A stretch of 64,000 bases of DNA from Pedobacter psychrotolerans. GTDB taxonomy: Bacteria; Bacteroidota; Bacteroidia; Sphingobacteriales; Sphingobacteriaceae. The stretch lies in assembly GCF_004340665.1 (NCBI RefSeq), contig NZ_SLWO01000001.1, forward strand, positions 746,450 through 810,449. Reading direction: 5' to 3'. The position numbers and the translations under genes are program-made. Shown here in pieces: positions 41,457-51,364 of this stretch. Position 1 is the first letter of the stretch; each line of letters starts with the position of its first letter. A model generated the notes under the pieces. That model made no database searches. It saw only the letters and a list, made by a program, of their open reading frames with translations, and was not told the DNA's origin.

Positions 41457-43835
41457 ATGTTCAAACTCAACTTAAAAATCGCTTTACGAAACCTTTGGAG
41501 AAACCTGGGGATAACGGCCATTAATATTGGTGGTTTGGCTATTGCCCTGGCTGCTTTCATTTTAGTAGCCATGTATTTTACTTTTGAAACCAGTTTTGAT
41601 CAGACAAATCCTAACTACGAGAATATTTATGTGGTTGGAAGGATAGAGCCTGATTTTAAAACCAATTATACCTCTCCGCCACTAGCAAAAGTGATTAAGC
41701 AAAATTTTCCTGAGGTAGAAAATGCGGGGATAACAAAGATAAACCGATCATGGGAGTTGGCTATTAAAAATGGTAAAAAAGCAATTTTTACGAAAAATAT
41801 TTTGCAGGCTGATTACAATGCCGCAAAAATTCTAGACATCAATCCTATAGGTGGGCTGATCAAGCCCTCAGGTGATGTGGAAAGATTAACTTATCTAAAT
41901 GTTGAGAACATCAAAACGCTGTTTCCAGATAAGAAAGATAATAAACCCGAAATGGTTAGCTATGGATCTGCCAGTTCAGGGATAACTGGAACAATTGCAG
42001 GTGCGATCATTAATAATGAACATTCAAATTTTAGCTTCGACGGTGTATCTATAGGCAACGAAATTGGAAAAGGAGAAACCTACGGTTATAATAATTACAA
42101 CACTTTCATCCAGGTAAAACCAGGGACGGATGTTGCAAACCTTCAGGAGAAAATTACCAATTTATACAGAGCTGAATTATTAAAGGGCGAAACAGATTTA
42201 AAGACAATCAATGAAATAAAAGGGGTATCTATATTTTTAGATCCTTTAGCAAATCAGCATTTAAAGCCGAAAGCAGGTAATGACACACCATACAAAATAT
42301 TAATTTCGCTCTCGGTTTTAGGTTTCTTAATTCTGGTAATTGCCTGTATCAATTTTACTAACCTCAGTATTGCTCAGGCCACTAAAAGAGCCAAAGAAGT
42401 AGGGATTAAAAAGGTGATGGGCGCTTATCGCCTTCAGCTAACGACTCAATTTTTAACTGAAATATTCATTCAGTGTTTGGTTGCAACGGTTATGGCAATG
42501 GTTTTCGCCGAATCGGCATTGCCATATTTTAATAATTTGTTTCAGGTAAACTTAACGCTATGGCATGCTGATAATAATTTATTCTGGCAATTGCCTTTGG
42601 TTTTATGCCTCATCACCATCATCGCCGGGATTTATCCTGCTTTAGTCCTATCTGGGTTCAAGCCAGCATTGGTTTTGAAGGGGAATTTTTCCACCAGTAA
42701 ACAAAGTTCCTGGTTACGAAACGGATTATTAGTTTTTCAGTTCAGTATCGCCGTAATTTTCATTATTGGTTTGTTCATCATCAACTCACAATTGAAATAT
42801 ATGCGAAGTGAAGATTTAGGATTTACGGCCAATCAAGTCGTTTATGTCAAGAATATCTCTTATTTTAATGATCCTGCCAAATTTAAAACCATTAGAGAAA
42901 AACTTCTTAAAATTCCTGGAGTAAAATCGGCAACAGTAGCTACTGATGTGCCCGATGGTTCTGGAAATGGAGCAAATGGCTATACCTTTGAAGGTCAGCA
43001 GAAAAGCCTTGATTTTGTTGATGTGGATTTTGATTATTTCGAAACCTTAAATATTAAGCTAAAAGACGGTCGATTTTTCTCGCCAAAATTCAGCACAGAT
43101 ACCGCAAATGCTGCGGTGATTAATGAAAGTGCCGTTGCCAAATACGGCATGAAAAATCCTATAGGTAAAACAATTCGAGGTTGTGAGACCGATTATAAAA
43201 TTGTTGGTATTGCCAAAGATTTTAAAGCCCAAGGATTTGAAAGCACCATTCTGCCTACAATTTATACCATTAAAAATCCTTGTGGCAATGCTAAAACACA
43301 AATTATGCTCAAAATTGAGGAAAGCAAAATGGCGGATGCCCTGGCTGCTTTGAAAGCAAAATGGTCTCAAATAAATCCAAAAGATGGTGAAGATTTCAGA
43401 TATGAATTTTTGGATGATTTATACGGTAAACTCTTTAAAAAACAAGAGCAATTACAATCTGCATTTTTTGCGGCGGCTTTGTTAACTATTTTTATCGCCA
43501 TTCTAGGTTTGTTTGCCTTCGCAAAATACATCACCAATGGTCGGATAAAAGAAATAGCTGTTCGCAAAATTTTAGGTGCAAGTGATATTCAAATCTTTAA
43601 ATTGATAAACAGTTCATTCTTTATGATGGTACTCGCGGCAAATGTCATTTCGTGGCCCGTGGCATATATCCTAACTAAAAAATGGCTCGAAACCTTTGCT
43701 TATCGAATTGATTTGCCAGTTTTACCATTTATCAGTAGTGCATTAATTACGATTTTATTAACCGTTTTAACGGTGAGCATTCAGGCGAAAAAAGCAGTAA
43801 AAGCTAATCCTGTTGATGCCCTTAAATATGAATAA
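41457..43835 (+). CDS. MacB/FtsX-type ABC permease, paralogue 3
   Basis: A 792-residue member of the tandem, more divergent. It starts MFKLNLKIALRNLW like the others, but the first helix and periplasmic domain differ (NIGGLAIALAAFILVAMYFTF, then DQTNPNYENIYVVGRIEP). The coupling motifs are AQATKRAKEVGIKKVMGA and GRIKEIAVRKILGAS. Together with paralogues 5 and 6 it forms a separate subgroup with AQ in place of AR at the first motif. C-terminal DALKYE is kept. Confidence 0.92.
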   Translation: MFKLNLKIALRNLWRNLGITAINIGGLAIALAAFILVAMYFTFETSFDQTNPNYENIYVVGRIEPDFKTNYTSPPLAKVIKQNFPEVENAGITKINRSWELAIKNGKKAIFTKNILQADYNAAKILDINPIGGLIKPSGDVERLTYLNVENIKTLFPDKKDNKPEMVSYGSASSGITGTIAGAIINNEHSNFSFDGVSIGNEIGKGETYGYNNYNTFIQVKPGTDVANLQEKITNLYRAELLKGETDLKTINEIKGVSIFLDPLANQHLKPKAGNDTPYKILISLSVLGFLILVIACINFTNLSIAQATKRAKEVGIKKVMGAYRLQLTTQFLTEIFIQCLVATVMAMVFAESALPYFNNLFQVNLTLWHADNNLFWQLPLVLCLITIIAGIYPALVLSGFKPALVLKGNFSTSKQSSWLRNGLLVFQFSIAVIFIIGLFIINSQLKYMRSEDLGFTANQVVYVKNISYFNDPAKFKTIREKLLKIPGVKSATVATDVPDGSGNGANGYTFEGQQKSLDFVDVDFDYFETLNIKLKDGRFFSPKFSTDTANAAVINESAVAKYGMKNPIGKTIRGCETDYKIVGIAKDFKAQGFESTILPTIYTIKNPCGNAKTQIMLKIEESKMADALAALKAKWSQINPKDGEDFRYEFLDDLYGKLFKKQEQLQSAFFAAALLTIFIAILGLFAFAKYITNGRIKEIAVRKILGASDIQIFKLINSSFFMMVLAANVISWPVAYILTKKWLETFAYRIDLPVLPFISSALITILLTVLTVSIQAKKAVKANPVDALKYE

Positions 43836-43921
43836 TGGCGGGAAGGTAGATGGTTTAAGGGTGGAAAGCTTAAGCGTCCAAACCTTCAGCCTTTAACCTA
43901 CTAGCCCTCAACCTTAAAAAT

Positions 43922-46303
43922 ATGTTCAAACTCAATTTAAAAATCGCCATCAGAAACCTTTGGAAAAACAAGGGATTCACTTTAATAAATATTGGTGGAC
44001 TTGCCATTGGCATGGCTTGCTGTTTGATGCTTTTATTATATGTCAACTATGAATGGAGCTACGATAAGCAATTTAAAAATCTGGATAAAATATATTTTGC
44101 CAAGTTAAAGTTGAAAGTTAATGGAGAATTGGCCACCACAGGTGCTGTTCCTTATAAATTAGCCAAATCGGCTTTAGAAGAAATTCCGGGCATACAAGAT
44201 GCCGCAAGATTATCCACCAATAATGGGCAGCAACTTTATAGCAATAAGGAAAATAAATTTAAACTTCATTCAAGTTTTGTAGATAAATCCTTCATAAAAA
44301 TCCTTAATTATAAATTTCTTTATGGTAATTCGGCAACAGCGCTTGATGAGCCGAGTTCAGTAATCATTACCTCAATCACTGCCAAAAAGCTGTTTGGAAG
44401 TGAAAATGTTGTAGGGCAAAGTATTAAATGGGATAATCAGAGAACACTTAAAGTATCTGCCGTAGTAGAAGATCTTCCAAAAAATCAAACCATACAATTT
44501 GATGTTTTGCATCCCTGGGCTTTTTTAGAACACATAGAACCTGAAATTCCGGCAACAGGTTGGGGAAGTATAGATTGTGCTACAATATTCCAGCTGAAGG
44601 ATAATGTTGTACTTAAAGATGTTAATGCAAGATTAAAGAATTTTATCGTAAATAAAAATCCACCAATGAAGGCTTATGTATACGAACCATTTCTTTTTCC
44701 TTTTAGTAAATCACATTTGTGGGATGAATTTAAAAATGGTGAAGTTGTTGGCGGAAAAATTGATGAGGTAAGATTATTTGCAATTCTCGGTCTTTGCGTT
44801 TTGCTTATTGCATGTATCAATTACATGAATTTATCTACGGCAAGGTCTGAAAAACGAGCCAGAGAAGTTGGCGTTAGAAAAGCATTGGGATCAGCAAGAA
44901 GTACACTTATTGGCCAGTTTCTTTTAGAATCTATTATTCTCTCTTTTGTGGCAGTGCTGATTGCATTTGTTTTGTTAGAAGTTTTTCTGCCATATTTTAA
45001 TAACCTGCTTGATATTAAGATTTTTATAGACTACAGTTCCTTTGCATTTTGGATTGTTTTAGTCAGCATGGCACTCCTAACAGGTTTTTTAGCAGGAAGT
45101 TACCCGGCATTTTATCTGTCCTCGTTTATTCCAATAAAAGTGCTAAAAGGTTTTAAAGGAAGTTCAGGTTCACTCAGTATTAGGCGGGTATTGGTAATTT
45201 TGCAGTTTAGCCTTTCCATTTGCATGATTATTTCGGCAATTGTAGTGTATAGTCAAATCCAATATCTCAAAAATAAACCTTTGGGTTTCGATCAAAACAA
45301 TATGGTTCAATTGGATATTGAAGGAGATTTGAAGAATCATTCCAGAATGGAAGCTTTTAAAAATAATCTGATTAAAAATGGTGCAGTAATATCTTCAACC
45401 GAGTTTGCAGGTAATTTCACAGGAGGAGGCTCAATCACAGGCAATTTAAGTTGGCCAGGTAAAGCCGCCGAAGATAAAGCTATTATAAATTATAGAAGTA
45501 CAGGCTTTGATTATACAAAAACCATTGGAACAAAAGTTATTGCAGGGAGAGATTTGTCAGCTAAATTCCCTGCAGATACTATTACCTCCGTATTGTTAAA
45601 TCAAACTGCAGTAAAGCGGATGAACTTAAAGAACCCCATTGGTACAATTCTTAATTGGGGTGATAACCCACCATTAACAGTGGTTGGCGTAATGCAAGAT
45701 TATTTTAATGAAAGTTTGGGAAAGGTGGTTAAGCCAACTATTTTTTATTATAATGTTAAAAAAAGTTCCGTTTTATTACTGCGACTAAACCCAAATCAAT
45801 CGCTAAGTAGTTCCATTCGGGCAATAAAGAAAATCGGTGAGCAATTTAATCCGGCCTATCCCCCTCAAATCACCTATGTTAATGATGGGATGAAAGAAAA
45901 GCTGCAAAGTGAAAAATTGCTTAGTGTATTATCCAATATTTTTGGTGGTTTTGCCATCTTCATCTCTTGTCTAGGTTTACTTGGATTAGCACTTTATATG
46001 GCAGAGCAACGAAGCAAAGAAATCAGTATTCGTAAAGTTTTAGGTGCTAATTTATCGGATATTTTGGTGCTGCTGAATAAAGATTTTATGAAGTTGGTTC
46101 TCATTTCCAACATCATCGCCATTCCGGCAGCTTATATTTTAGTAAGTAAATGGCTAGAAAAGTATGATTATAAAATCACGATCAATCCATGGCCTTTTGT
46201 AATTGCTCTTTTAACATCTATAATTATTGCTGTTTTAACCGTCAGTTTGCAAACTTTTAAAGTAGCCAAAGCCAACGCAGTAGATGTACTTAAATACGAA
46301 TAA
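43922..46303 (+). CDS. MacB/FtsX-type ABC permease, paralogue 4
   Basis: A 793-residue member that groups with paralogues 1 and 2 by its first motif (ARSEKRAREVGVRKALGSAR) and by IGGLAIGMACCLMLLLYVNYEWSYDKQF. The second motif reads RSKEISIRKVLGAN. The 3' end is DVLKYE instead of DALKYE. Eight helices are visible at the same places as in paralogue 1. The spacer in front is the degraded inverted-repeat type. Confidence 0.92.
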   Translation: MFKLNLKIAIRNLWKNKGFTLINIGGLAIGMACCLMLLLYVNYEWSYDKQFKNLDKIYFAKLKLKVNGELATTGAVPYKLAKSALEEIPGIQDAARLSTNNGQQLYSNKENKFKLHSSFVDKSFIKILNYKFLYGNSATALDEPSSVIITSITAKKLFGSENVVGQSIKWDNQRTLKVSAVVEDLPKNQTIQFDVLHPWAFLEHIEPEIPATGWGSIDCATIFQLKDNVVLKDVNARLKNFIVNKNPPMKAYVYEPFLFPFSKSHLWDEFKNGEVVGGKIDEVRLFAILGLCVLLIACINYMNLSTARSEKRAREVGVRKALGSARSTLIGQFLLESIILSFVAVLIAFVLLEVFLPYFNNLLDIKIFIDYSSFAFWIVLVSMALLTGFLAGSYPAFYLSSFIPIKVLKGFKGSSGSLSIRRVLVILQFSLSICMIISAIVVYSQIQYLKNKPLGFDQNNMVQLDIEGDLKNHSRMEAFKNNLIKNGAVISSTEFAGNFTGGGSITGNLSWPGKAAEDKAIINYRSTGFDYTKTIGTKVIAGRDLSAKFPADTITSVLLNQTAVKRMNLKNPIGTILNWGDNPPLTVVGVMQDYFNESLGKVVKPTIFYYNVKKSSVLLLRLNPNQSLSSSIRAIKKIGEQFNPAYPPQITYVNDGMKEKLQSEKLLSVLSNIFGGFAIFISCLGLLGLALYMAEQRSKEISIRKVLGANLSDILVLLNKDFMKLVLISNIIAIPAAYILVSKWLEKYDYKITINPWPFVIALLTSIIIAVLTVSLQTFKVAKANAVDVLKYE

Positions 46304-46382
46304 AGCTAAAAGACTAAAGCGAAGACCAGGGGCTTGATACCTGATACTCGCTACTTGATACTAAATACTTGATACTACGAAA
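46304..46382. repeat. GATACTTGATACT-type spacer
   Basis: After the paralogue 4 stop come AGCTAAAAGACTAAAGCG and then repeated CTTGATACCTGATACTCG-type words up to 3 bp before the next ATG. Similar words fill 48774-48866 and 51273-51364, and in part 18687-18835 and 35510-35545. Confidence 0.7.
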
Positions 46383-48773
46383 ATGTTCAAATTAAACCTA
46401 AAAATCGCCTTGCGGAACCTTTGGAAATATAAGGGATACACCGCTATCAATATTTTCGGATTATCAGTTGGATTAGCCAGTTGTATCCTCATTTTTATTT
46501 TTGTGAGGTACCAATTGAGCTTTGATAAAGATTATTCTAATGGCGATAGAATCTACCGGGTAGTATCGCAGTGGAAATACAACGATGGAAATGAGTTTTA
46601 CTCACAGGGCGTTCCGCTACCATTGGCACCAGCCATGAGGAATGATTTTTCACAATTTGATCGAGTTGCGGCAATACAACAAGGTGGAGGCATAATAAAG
46701 GTGCGTTCGCAAGCTGGCAAGCCAGAAATAAAAACAGATGAAGATGTATATTATGCAGAACCTGCATTTTTCGAAATATTCGATTATAAGTGGCTTTCTG
46801 GTAACCCTACTCAGTCTTTAACTGCGCCTAATCAAGTGGTATTATCTGAAAAAACAGCCACTACCTATTTTGGCGATTGGCGTAAGGCAATTGGCAACAG
46901 CATCAGCCTTGATGGCAAAACCAATTTTAAGGTAGCAGGGATAATTAAGGACAATCCACAAAACAGCAGTTTTCCACTGACCATTGTTTTTAGCTATTCC
47001 AGCTACCATGACAGAAATAGTAAAGCCTGGGGAGCCGTTTCATCAGGTTCAGAGTGTTATGTTTTGCTGAAAGAAGGGGCATCAATTGATCAGTTAGCAC
47101 AGCCTTTGGCACAATTTATAGAAAAATATTATACTGATAAAGGCCCAGGAAAAGAAAGTCATTCTTTTCAACCACTAAACGATATTCATCACAATGTTAA
47201 CTATGGCAGTTTTGCTGGAAGCACAACACCTTACAAACAATTGGTTGGTATAAGTGTAATTGGTTTGTTTTTATTGTTAACCGCTTGCATCAATTTTATT
47301 AATCTGGCTACTGCACAAGCTGTTAGTCGATCAAAAGAAGTTGGGGTACGTAAAGTAATGGGTAGCAGGCGTAAACAACTGGTTTGGCAGTTTTTGAGTG
47401 AAACTACTTTAATTACTTTTATTGCATTATTATTTGCCTGTGTTTTAACCGAATTGTCACTTCCAGGTATGGAGCGTTTATTTGGAGCAAATATTTCTTT
47501 TAGCCTTTTTGGTCACCCTATTATTTTTATCTTTTTGTTGGGTTTATTGGTTACAGTTAGTCTCCTGGCTGGATTTTATCCAGCTTTGATTATGTCTGGC
47601 TTTAGTCCGGCCCTGGCCATTAAAAATAAGGTTTTAGCCAATGCTGGTGGTGTTGGCTTACGTAAAACACTGGTGGTCGTTCAATTTGCCATCACTGCAA
47701 TTTTAATCATTGGCACCCTGGTTGTAATTAAGCAGATGAGCTATATCCGAAATAAATCTTTAGGTTTTGATACCAGCGCTATTGCCTTATTAAGTATGCC
47801 TACAGATAGTTTAAGTAAAATGAAGTATAACACTTTTAAGAATATCATTTTAAAAACTCCTGGTATCAGTAAGATTAGCTATTGTAATGAGGCCCCATCC
47901 TCACGAAATAATAGTGAAACGAATTTTTCATACAACAGTTCAAAAGATGCTGATTTTCAGGTAAACCTAAAAATGGTTGATGAAGATTACGTTAAAACTT
48001 TTGGTTTAAAGCTTATCGCAGGCAAACTATTGCCAAAAAGCGATACAGCAAATGCTTATATGATCAATGAGACACTCCTTAAAAAGCTAAATGTGCGCAA
48101 ACCAGAAGAAGCATTGGGCAAGCTAATTAATCTCTCTGGGCACATTGCACCTGTAGTAGGGGTGGTAAAGGATTTTAATAATGTTTCCTTACGCGAAGCC
48201 ATTTCACCAATTGTTTTATTTTCCAGCAAAAATAATTACCACAGGTTAGCCATTAAAGTATCTTCAAAAGATATGCTTCAAACCTTAAAAACGATTGAAA
48301 AAACATTTAATAGCACCTTTCCTGATGATGTTTATAAGATTAATTTCATAGATGATCAGGTAAAAAACTATTACCGTACCGAACAGGTAATGGGGACGCT
48401 TTTTAAGGTTTTTGCAGCTGTAGTGATCCTTATCTCCTTTATTGGTTTATTTGGTTTAATTTCTTTCGTTGCCACGCAAAGAACCAAAGAAATTGCTATT
48501 CGTAAAGTTTTGGGTGCCTCTAATCTGGAACTAGTTCATATGCTAAACAGTTCGTTTTTATGGATGGTGCTGATCGCCAATATGGTTGCCTGGCCTATAG
48601 CTTACATTTTTATTAAACAATGGCTGTCGGGTTTTGAATATCGGATTGAACTCAGTATCTGGCCATTTGTAATTGCGATGATATCTTCATTAGCCATTAC
48701 TTTGATTACCGTCAGCATCAGATCTTATCGTGCTGCCAAAGCCAATACCATTGATGCGTTGAAATATGAATAG
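46383..48773 (+). CDS. MacB/FtsX-type ABC permease, paralogue 5
   Basis: A 796-residue member with motifs AQAVSRSKEVGVRKVMGSRR and RTKEIAIRKVLGAS. The N-terminus varies (NLWKYKGYTAINIFGLSVGLASC), and the first periplasmic domain begins RYQLSFDKDYSNGDRIYRVVSQW, the form most common in stand-alone Bacteroidota permeases. The spacer before it switches from the AAGGTT type to the GATACTTGATACT type, as for paralogue 6 and the second ATPase. Confidence 0.92.
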   Translation: MFKLNLKIALRNLWKYKGYTAINIFGLSVGLASCILIFIFVRYQLSFDKDYSNGDRIYRVVSQWKYNDGNEFYSQGVPLPLAPAMRNDFSQFDRVAAIQQGGGIIKVRSQAGKPEIKTDEDVYYAEPAFFEIFDYKWLSGNPTQSLTAPNQVVLSEKTATTYFGDWRKAIGNSISLDGKTNFKVAGIIKDNPQNSSFPLTIVFSYSSYHDRNSKAWGAVSSGSECYVLLKEGASIDQLAQPLAQFIEKYYTDKGPGKESHSFQPLNDIHHNVNYGSFAGSTTPYKQLVGISVIGLFLLLTACINFINLATAQAVSRSKEVGVRKVMGSRRKQLVWQFLSETTLITFIALLFACVLTELSLPGMERLFGANISFSLFGHPIIFIFLLGLLVTVSLLAGFYPALIMSGFSPALAIKNKVLANAGGVGLRKTLVVVQFAITAILIIGTLVVIKQMSYIRNKSLGFDTSAIALLSMPTDSLSKMKYNTFKNIILKTPGISKISYCNEAPSSRNNSETNFSYNSSKDADFQVNLKMVDEDYVKTFGLKLIAGKLLPKSDTANAYMINETLLKKLNVRKPEEALGKLINLSGHIAPVVGVVKDFNNVSLREAISPIVLFSSKNNYHRLAIKVSSKDMLQTLKTIEKTFNSTFPDDVYKINFIDDQVKNYYRTEQVMGTLFKVFAAVVILISFIGLFGLISFVATQRTKEIAIRKVLGASNLELVHMLNSSFLWMVLIANMVAWPIAYIFIKQWLSGFEYRIELSIWPFVIAMISSLAITLITVSIRSYRAAKANTIDALKYE

Positions 48774-48866
48774 AGCTGAAAGCTCAAGGCTAAAGGACTA
48801 AAGTGAAAACTTGGATCTTGATACTAGATACTCGCTACCTGATACTAAATACCTGATACTACGAAA
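48774..48866. repeat. GATACTTGATACT-type spacer, near-copy of 51273-51364
   Basis: It starts AGCTGAAAGCTCAAGGCTAA and continues with TTGATACTAGATACTCGC words to just before the ATG at 48867. The spacer at 51273-51364 has the same order of words with a handful of differences. Confidence 0.75.
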
Positions 48867-51272
48867 ATGTTCAAACTCAATCTAAAAATAGCCTGGCGAA
48901 ACCTTTGGAAGAATAAGTTTTACGCCTCTATTAATATTACTGGTTTAGCCATAGGGTTAACTGCTTTTGTGTTGCTATTGCTATATGTTAACTACGAGGA
49001 GAGTTATGATACATGGTCACCGGAATTAAAAAATGTTTATCAGGTTAGGGAATTTCATTCTTATAGTGCACCAGATAATAAGCAATATTGGCAGACTTCA
49101 AATGAAAGTAGAATTGCAGCATTACTAAATCAAAATATTCCGCAAATTACTGCTGTTACAAAAGTTGAAAATGATTGGTATCAAAATTATGCCTTGACGG
49201 TTAAGGATCGCAAGTCAGTAATGATTAAAGGGATCCGTAATGCAGATTCAGCTTTTTTTAAAGTGATGCCGTATAGTTTTTTAAAAGGCAATGAGGCAAC
49301 AGCACTGAGCAAACCTAATAGCATTGTGCTGAAAAAGGATTTGGCATTAAAGCTTTTTGGTACTGAAGATATTATTGGTAAAACCATAAGCATAGTAAGG
49401 TGGGAGGGGGATGACATTACAGATTTTACAGTTACAGGCATTGTTACCGAGCCCAATACGCCACAAAGTGTTAGTTTTTCGGGTATTATTCATACAGGCG
49501 AGTTTGATAAACATAATCAAAATCCAACAATGCATAAATATGTAGAAATTTACGCCAGGCTATTAAGGAATGCTGATCTGAATCAGCTAAACGCAAATGT
49601 TCAAAAAGTGTATATCAATAACCTCAAAACTACATTCACCAATAGCCAATCCTCTTATGCAGATTATTTAAAATCAGGCAATGTACCAAATTGTAAGTTA
49701 TTGCCTATTGACGAAGCTCATCAAAATCCTCCCTTTGTAGCTGGTTGGATAAAAAAGATCAAGCCTGTTTCATTAATAGTTACTTTTTTACTCTTAATAT
49801 CCATTATTAACTTTATTAATTTAGCTACTGCACAGTCATTTCAAAGAGCTAAGGAAGTTGGTGTTAAGAAGGTGCTCGGCTCTAGTAAAGGGTTACTTGT
49901 GAGACAATTTTTAATGGAAACAGGATTGCAAAGTTTATTTGCTTTATTGATTTGCGGCGTACTCATAGAATTATTTTTACCGGCTTTTAATCAACAGTTG
50001 GGGTTGAATATTAGCTTTTGGTCAAACCATAAATTGTTTTTTATCCTCTTACAGTTATTTGGGTTATTCTTAATCATCACCCTGCTGGCTGGTTTTTATC
50101 CGGCAAAGGTATTATCAAACTACAAACCTGCCACTGTATTAAAAGGAACTTTTTCTAACAGTAATAAAGGTCTGGTATTGCGTAATTCATTAATTGTATT
50201 GCAATTCGTGATCTCAGTTACGCTGATCATTGCAATAGGAGCGATGCAAACGCAGGTGAACTTTATGAATCAAAAAGATTTGGGTTTTGATAAGAGTCGC
50301 GTGATTAATATCAGTGCTAACTATGATGAAAAAATTGCAAATGATATCAGAAAAGTTTCAGGGGTGCAATATGTTGGCGCTACTACTCAGGTGATTGGAA
50401 ACGCATTTGCTTATGCAGATAAAATTAATTTTCAAGGTAAAAAATTAAATTTAAACATGGTAACCGTAACTATGGAAGCATTTCCTGCATTAGGTATAAA
50501 ACCATTACAAGGACGGCTTTTTTCACCACTTTATAAACAAGACACCGTAAATACGGTCGTGCTAAATGAATCTGCAGCGAAGCAGTTAGGTGGTGTTGTA
50601 GTAGGTAAACAATTCAGATCTTACGAAAATGTTTTTCAGATTATTGGCGTAATTAAAGATTATCATGCAGAATCGTTTGATAAATCCATCATTCCAACCA
50701 TTTATAAAGTAACCTATTTAGGGGGCATGAGTGCAAATGGAAATTTGCTCGTTAGATTTAACTCCAGTCACTATCAAGCCATCATTGGAAAAATTGAAGG
50801 GGTATGGAAAAAATATTATCCTAATTATCCCATGAATTATCAATCTTTGAATGACGCATTTATTCATAGTTTGGAAGATAATAGCCGTTTCATGAACATG
50901 ATCGTTATATTTAGTGTAATTTCTGTTTCGCTTTCTCTATCTGGCTTGTTTGCCTTATCCACATTTGTGGCCAAACGAAGAACAAAAGAAGTGGCTGTAA
51001 GAAAGGTTCTTGGCGCTTCCAATATGCAAATCGTTAATCTGCTTAATAAATCCTTTTTACATTTAGTTATTGCCGCAAATTTAATCAGCTGGCCTATCGC
51101 ATATATTCTCATCAAAAAATGGCTTGATGGATTTGCTTATCGGATAGATATGCCAGTTTTGCCCTTCATCATTGCAACAATTACCTCTTTGATTATAGCC
51201 GTTTTAACAGTAAGCATTCAAGCGAGAAAGGCTGCGATAGCTAATCCTGTTAAGGCACTTAAATATGAATAA
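48867..51272 (+). CDS. MacB/FtsX-type ABC permease, paralogue 6
   Basis: An 801-residue member, the longest, with motifs AQSFQRAKEVGVKKVLGSSKG and RTKEVAVRKVLGAS, ending KALKYE. Its first periplasmic domain is distinct (YEESYDTWSPELKNVYQVREF). It is followed after a short repeat spacer by the second ATPase gene. The 48774-48866 and 51273-51364 spacers on either side are nearly the same sequence. Confidence 0.92.
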   Translation: MFKLNLKIAWRNLWKNKFYASINITGLAIGLTAFVLLLLYVNYEESYDTWSPELKNVYQVREFHSYSAPDNKQYWQTSNESRIAALLNQNIPQITAVTKVENDWYQNYALTVKDRKSVMIKGIRNADSAFFKVMPYSFLKGNEATALSKPNSIVLKKDLALKLFGTEDIIGKTISIVRWEGDDITDFTVTGIVTEPNTPQSVSFSGIIHTGEFDKHNQNPTMHKYVEIYARLLRNADLNQLNANVQKVYINNLKTTFTNSQSSYADYLKSGNVPNCKLLPIDEAHQNPPFVAGWIKKIKPVSLIVTFLLLISIINFINLATAQSFQRAKEVGVKKVLGSSKGLLVRQFLMETGLQSLFALLICGVLIELFLPAFNQQLGLNISFWSNHKLFFILLQLFGLFLIITLLAGFYPAKVLSNYKPATVLKGTFSNSNKGLVLRNSLIVLQFVISVTLIIAIGAMQTQVNFMNQKDLGFDKSRVINISANYDEKIANDIRKVSGVQYVGATTQVIGNAFAYADKINFQGKKLNLNMVTVTMEAFPALGIKPLQGRLFSPLYKQDTVNTVVLNESAAKQLGGVVVGKQFRSYENVFQIIGVIKDYHAESFDKSIIPTIYKVTYLGGMSANGNLLVRFNSSHYQAIIGKIEGVWKKYYPNYPMNYQSLNDAFIHSLEDNSRFMNMIVIFSVISVSLSLSGLFALSTFVAKRRTKEVAVRKVLGASNMQIVNLLNKSFLHLVIAANLISWPIAYILIKKWLDGFAYRIDMPVLPFIIATITSLIIAVLTVSIQARKAAIANPVKALKYE

Positions 51273-51364
51273 AGCTGAAAGCTCAAGGCTAAAAGACTAA
51301 AGTGAAAACTAGGATCTTGATACTTGATACTCGCTACCTGATACTAAATACTTATACTCCAAAA
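51273..51364. repeat. GATACTTGATACT-type spacer before the second ATPase
   Basis: Same arrangement as 48774-48866. Reading it as coding gives an N-terminal extension (ILILDTRYLILNTYTPK) to the ATPase, which is translated repeat and not a real start. Confidence 0.75.
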
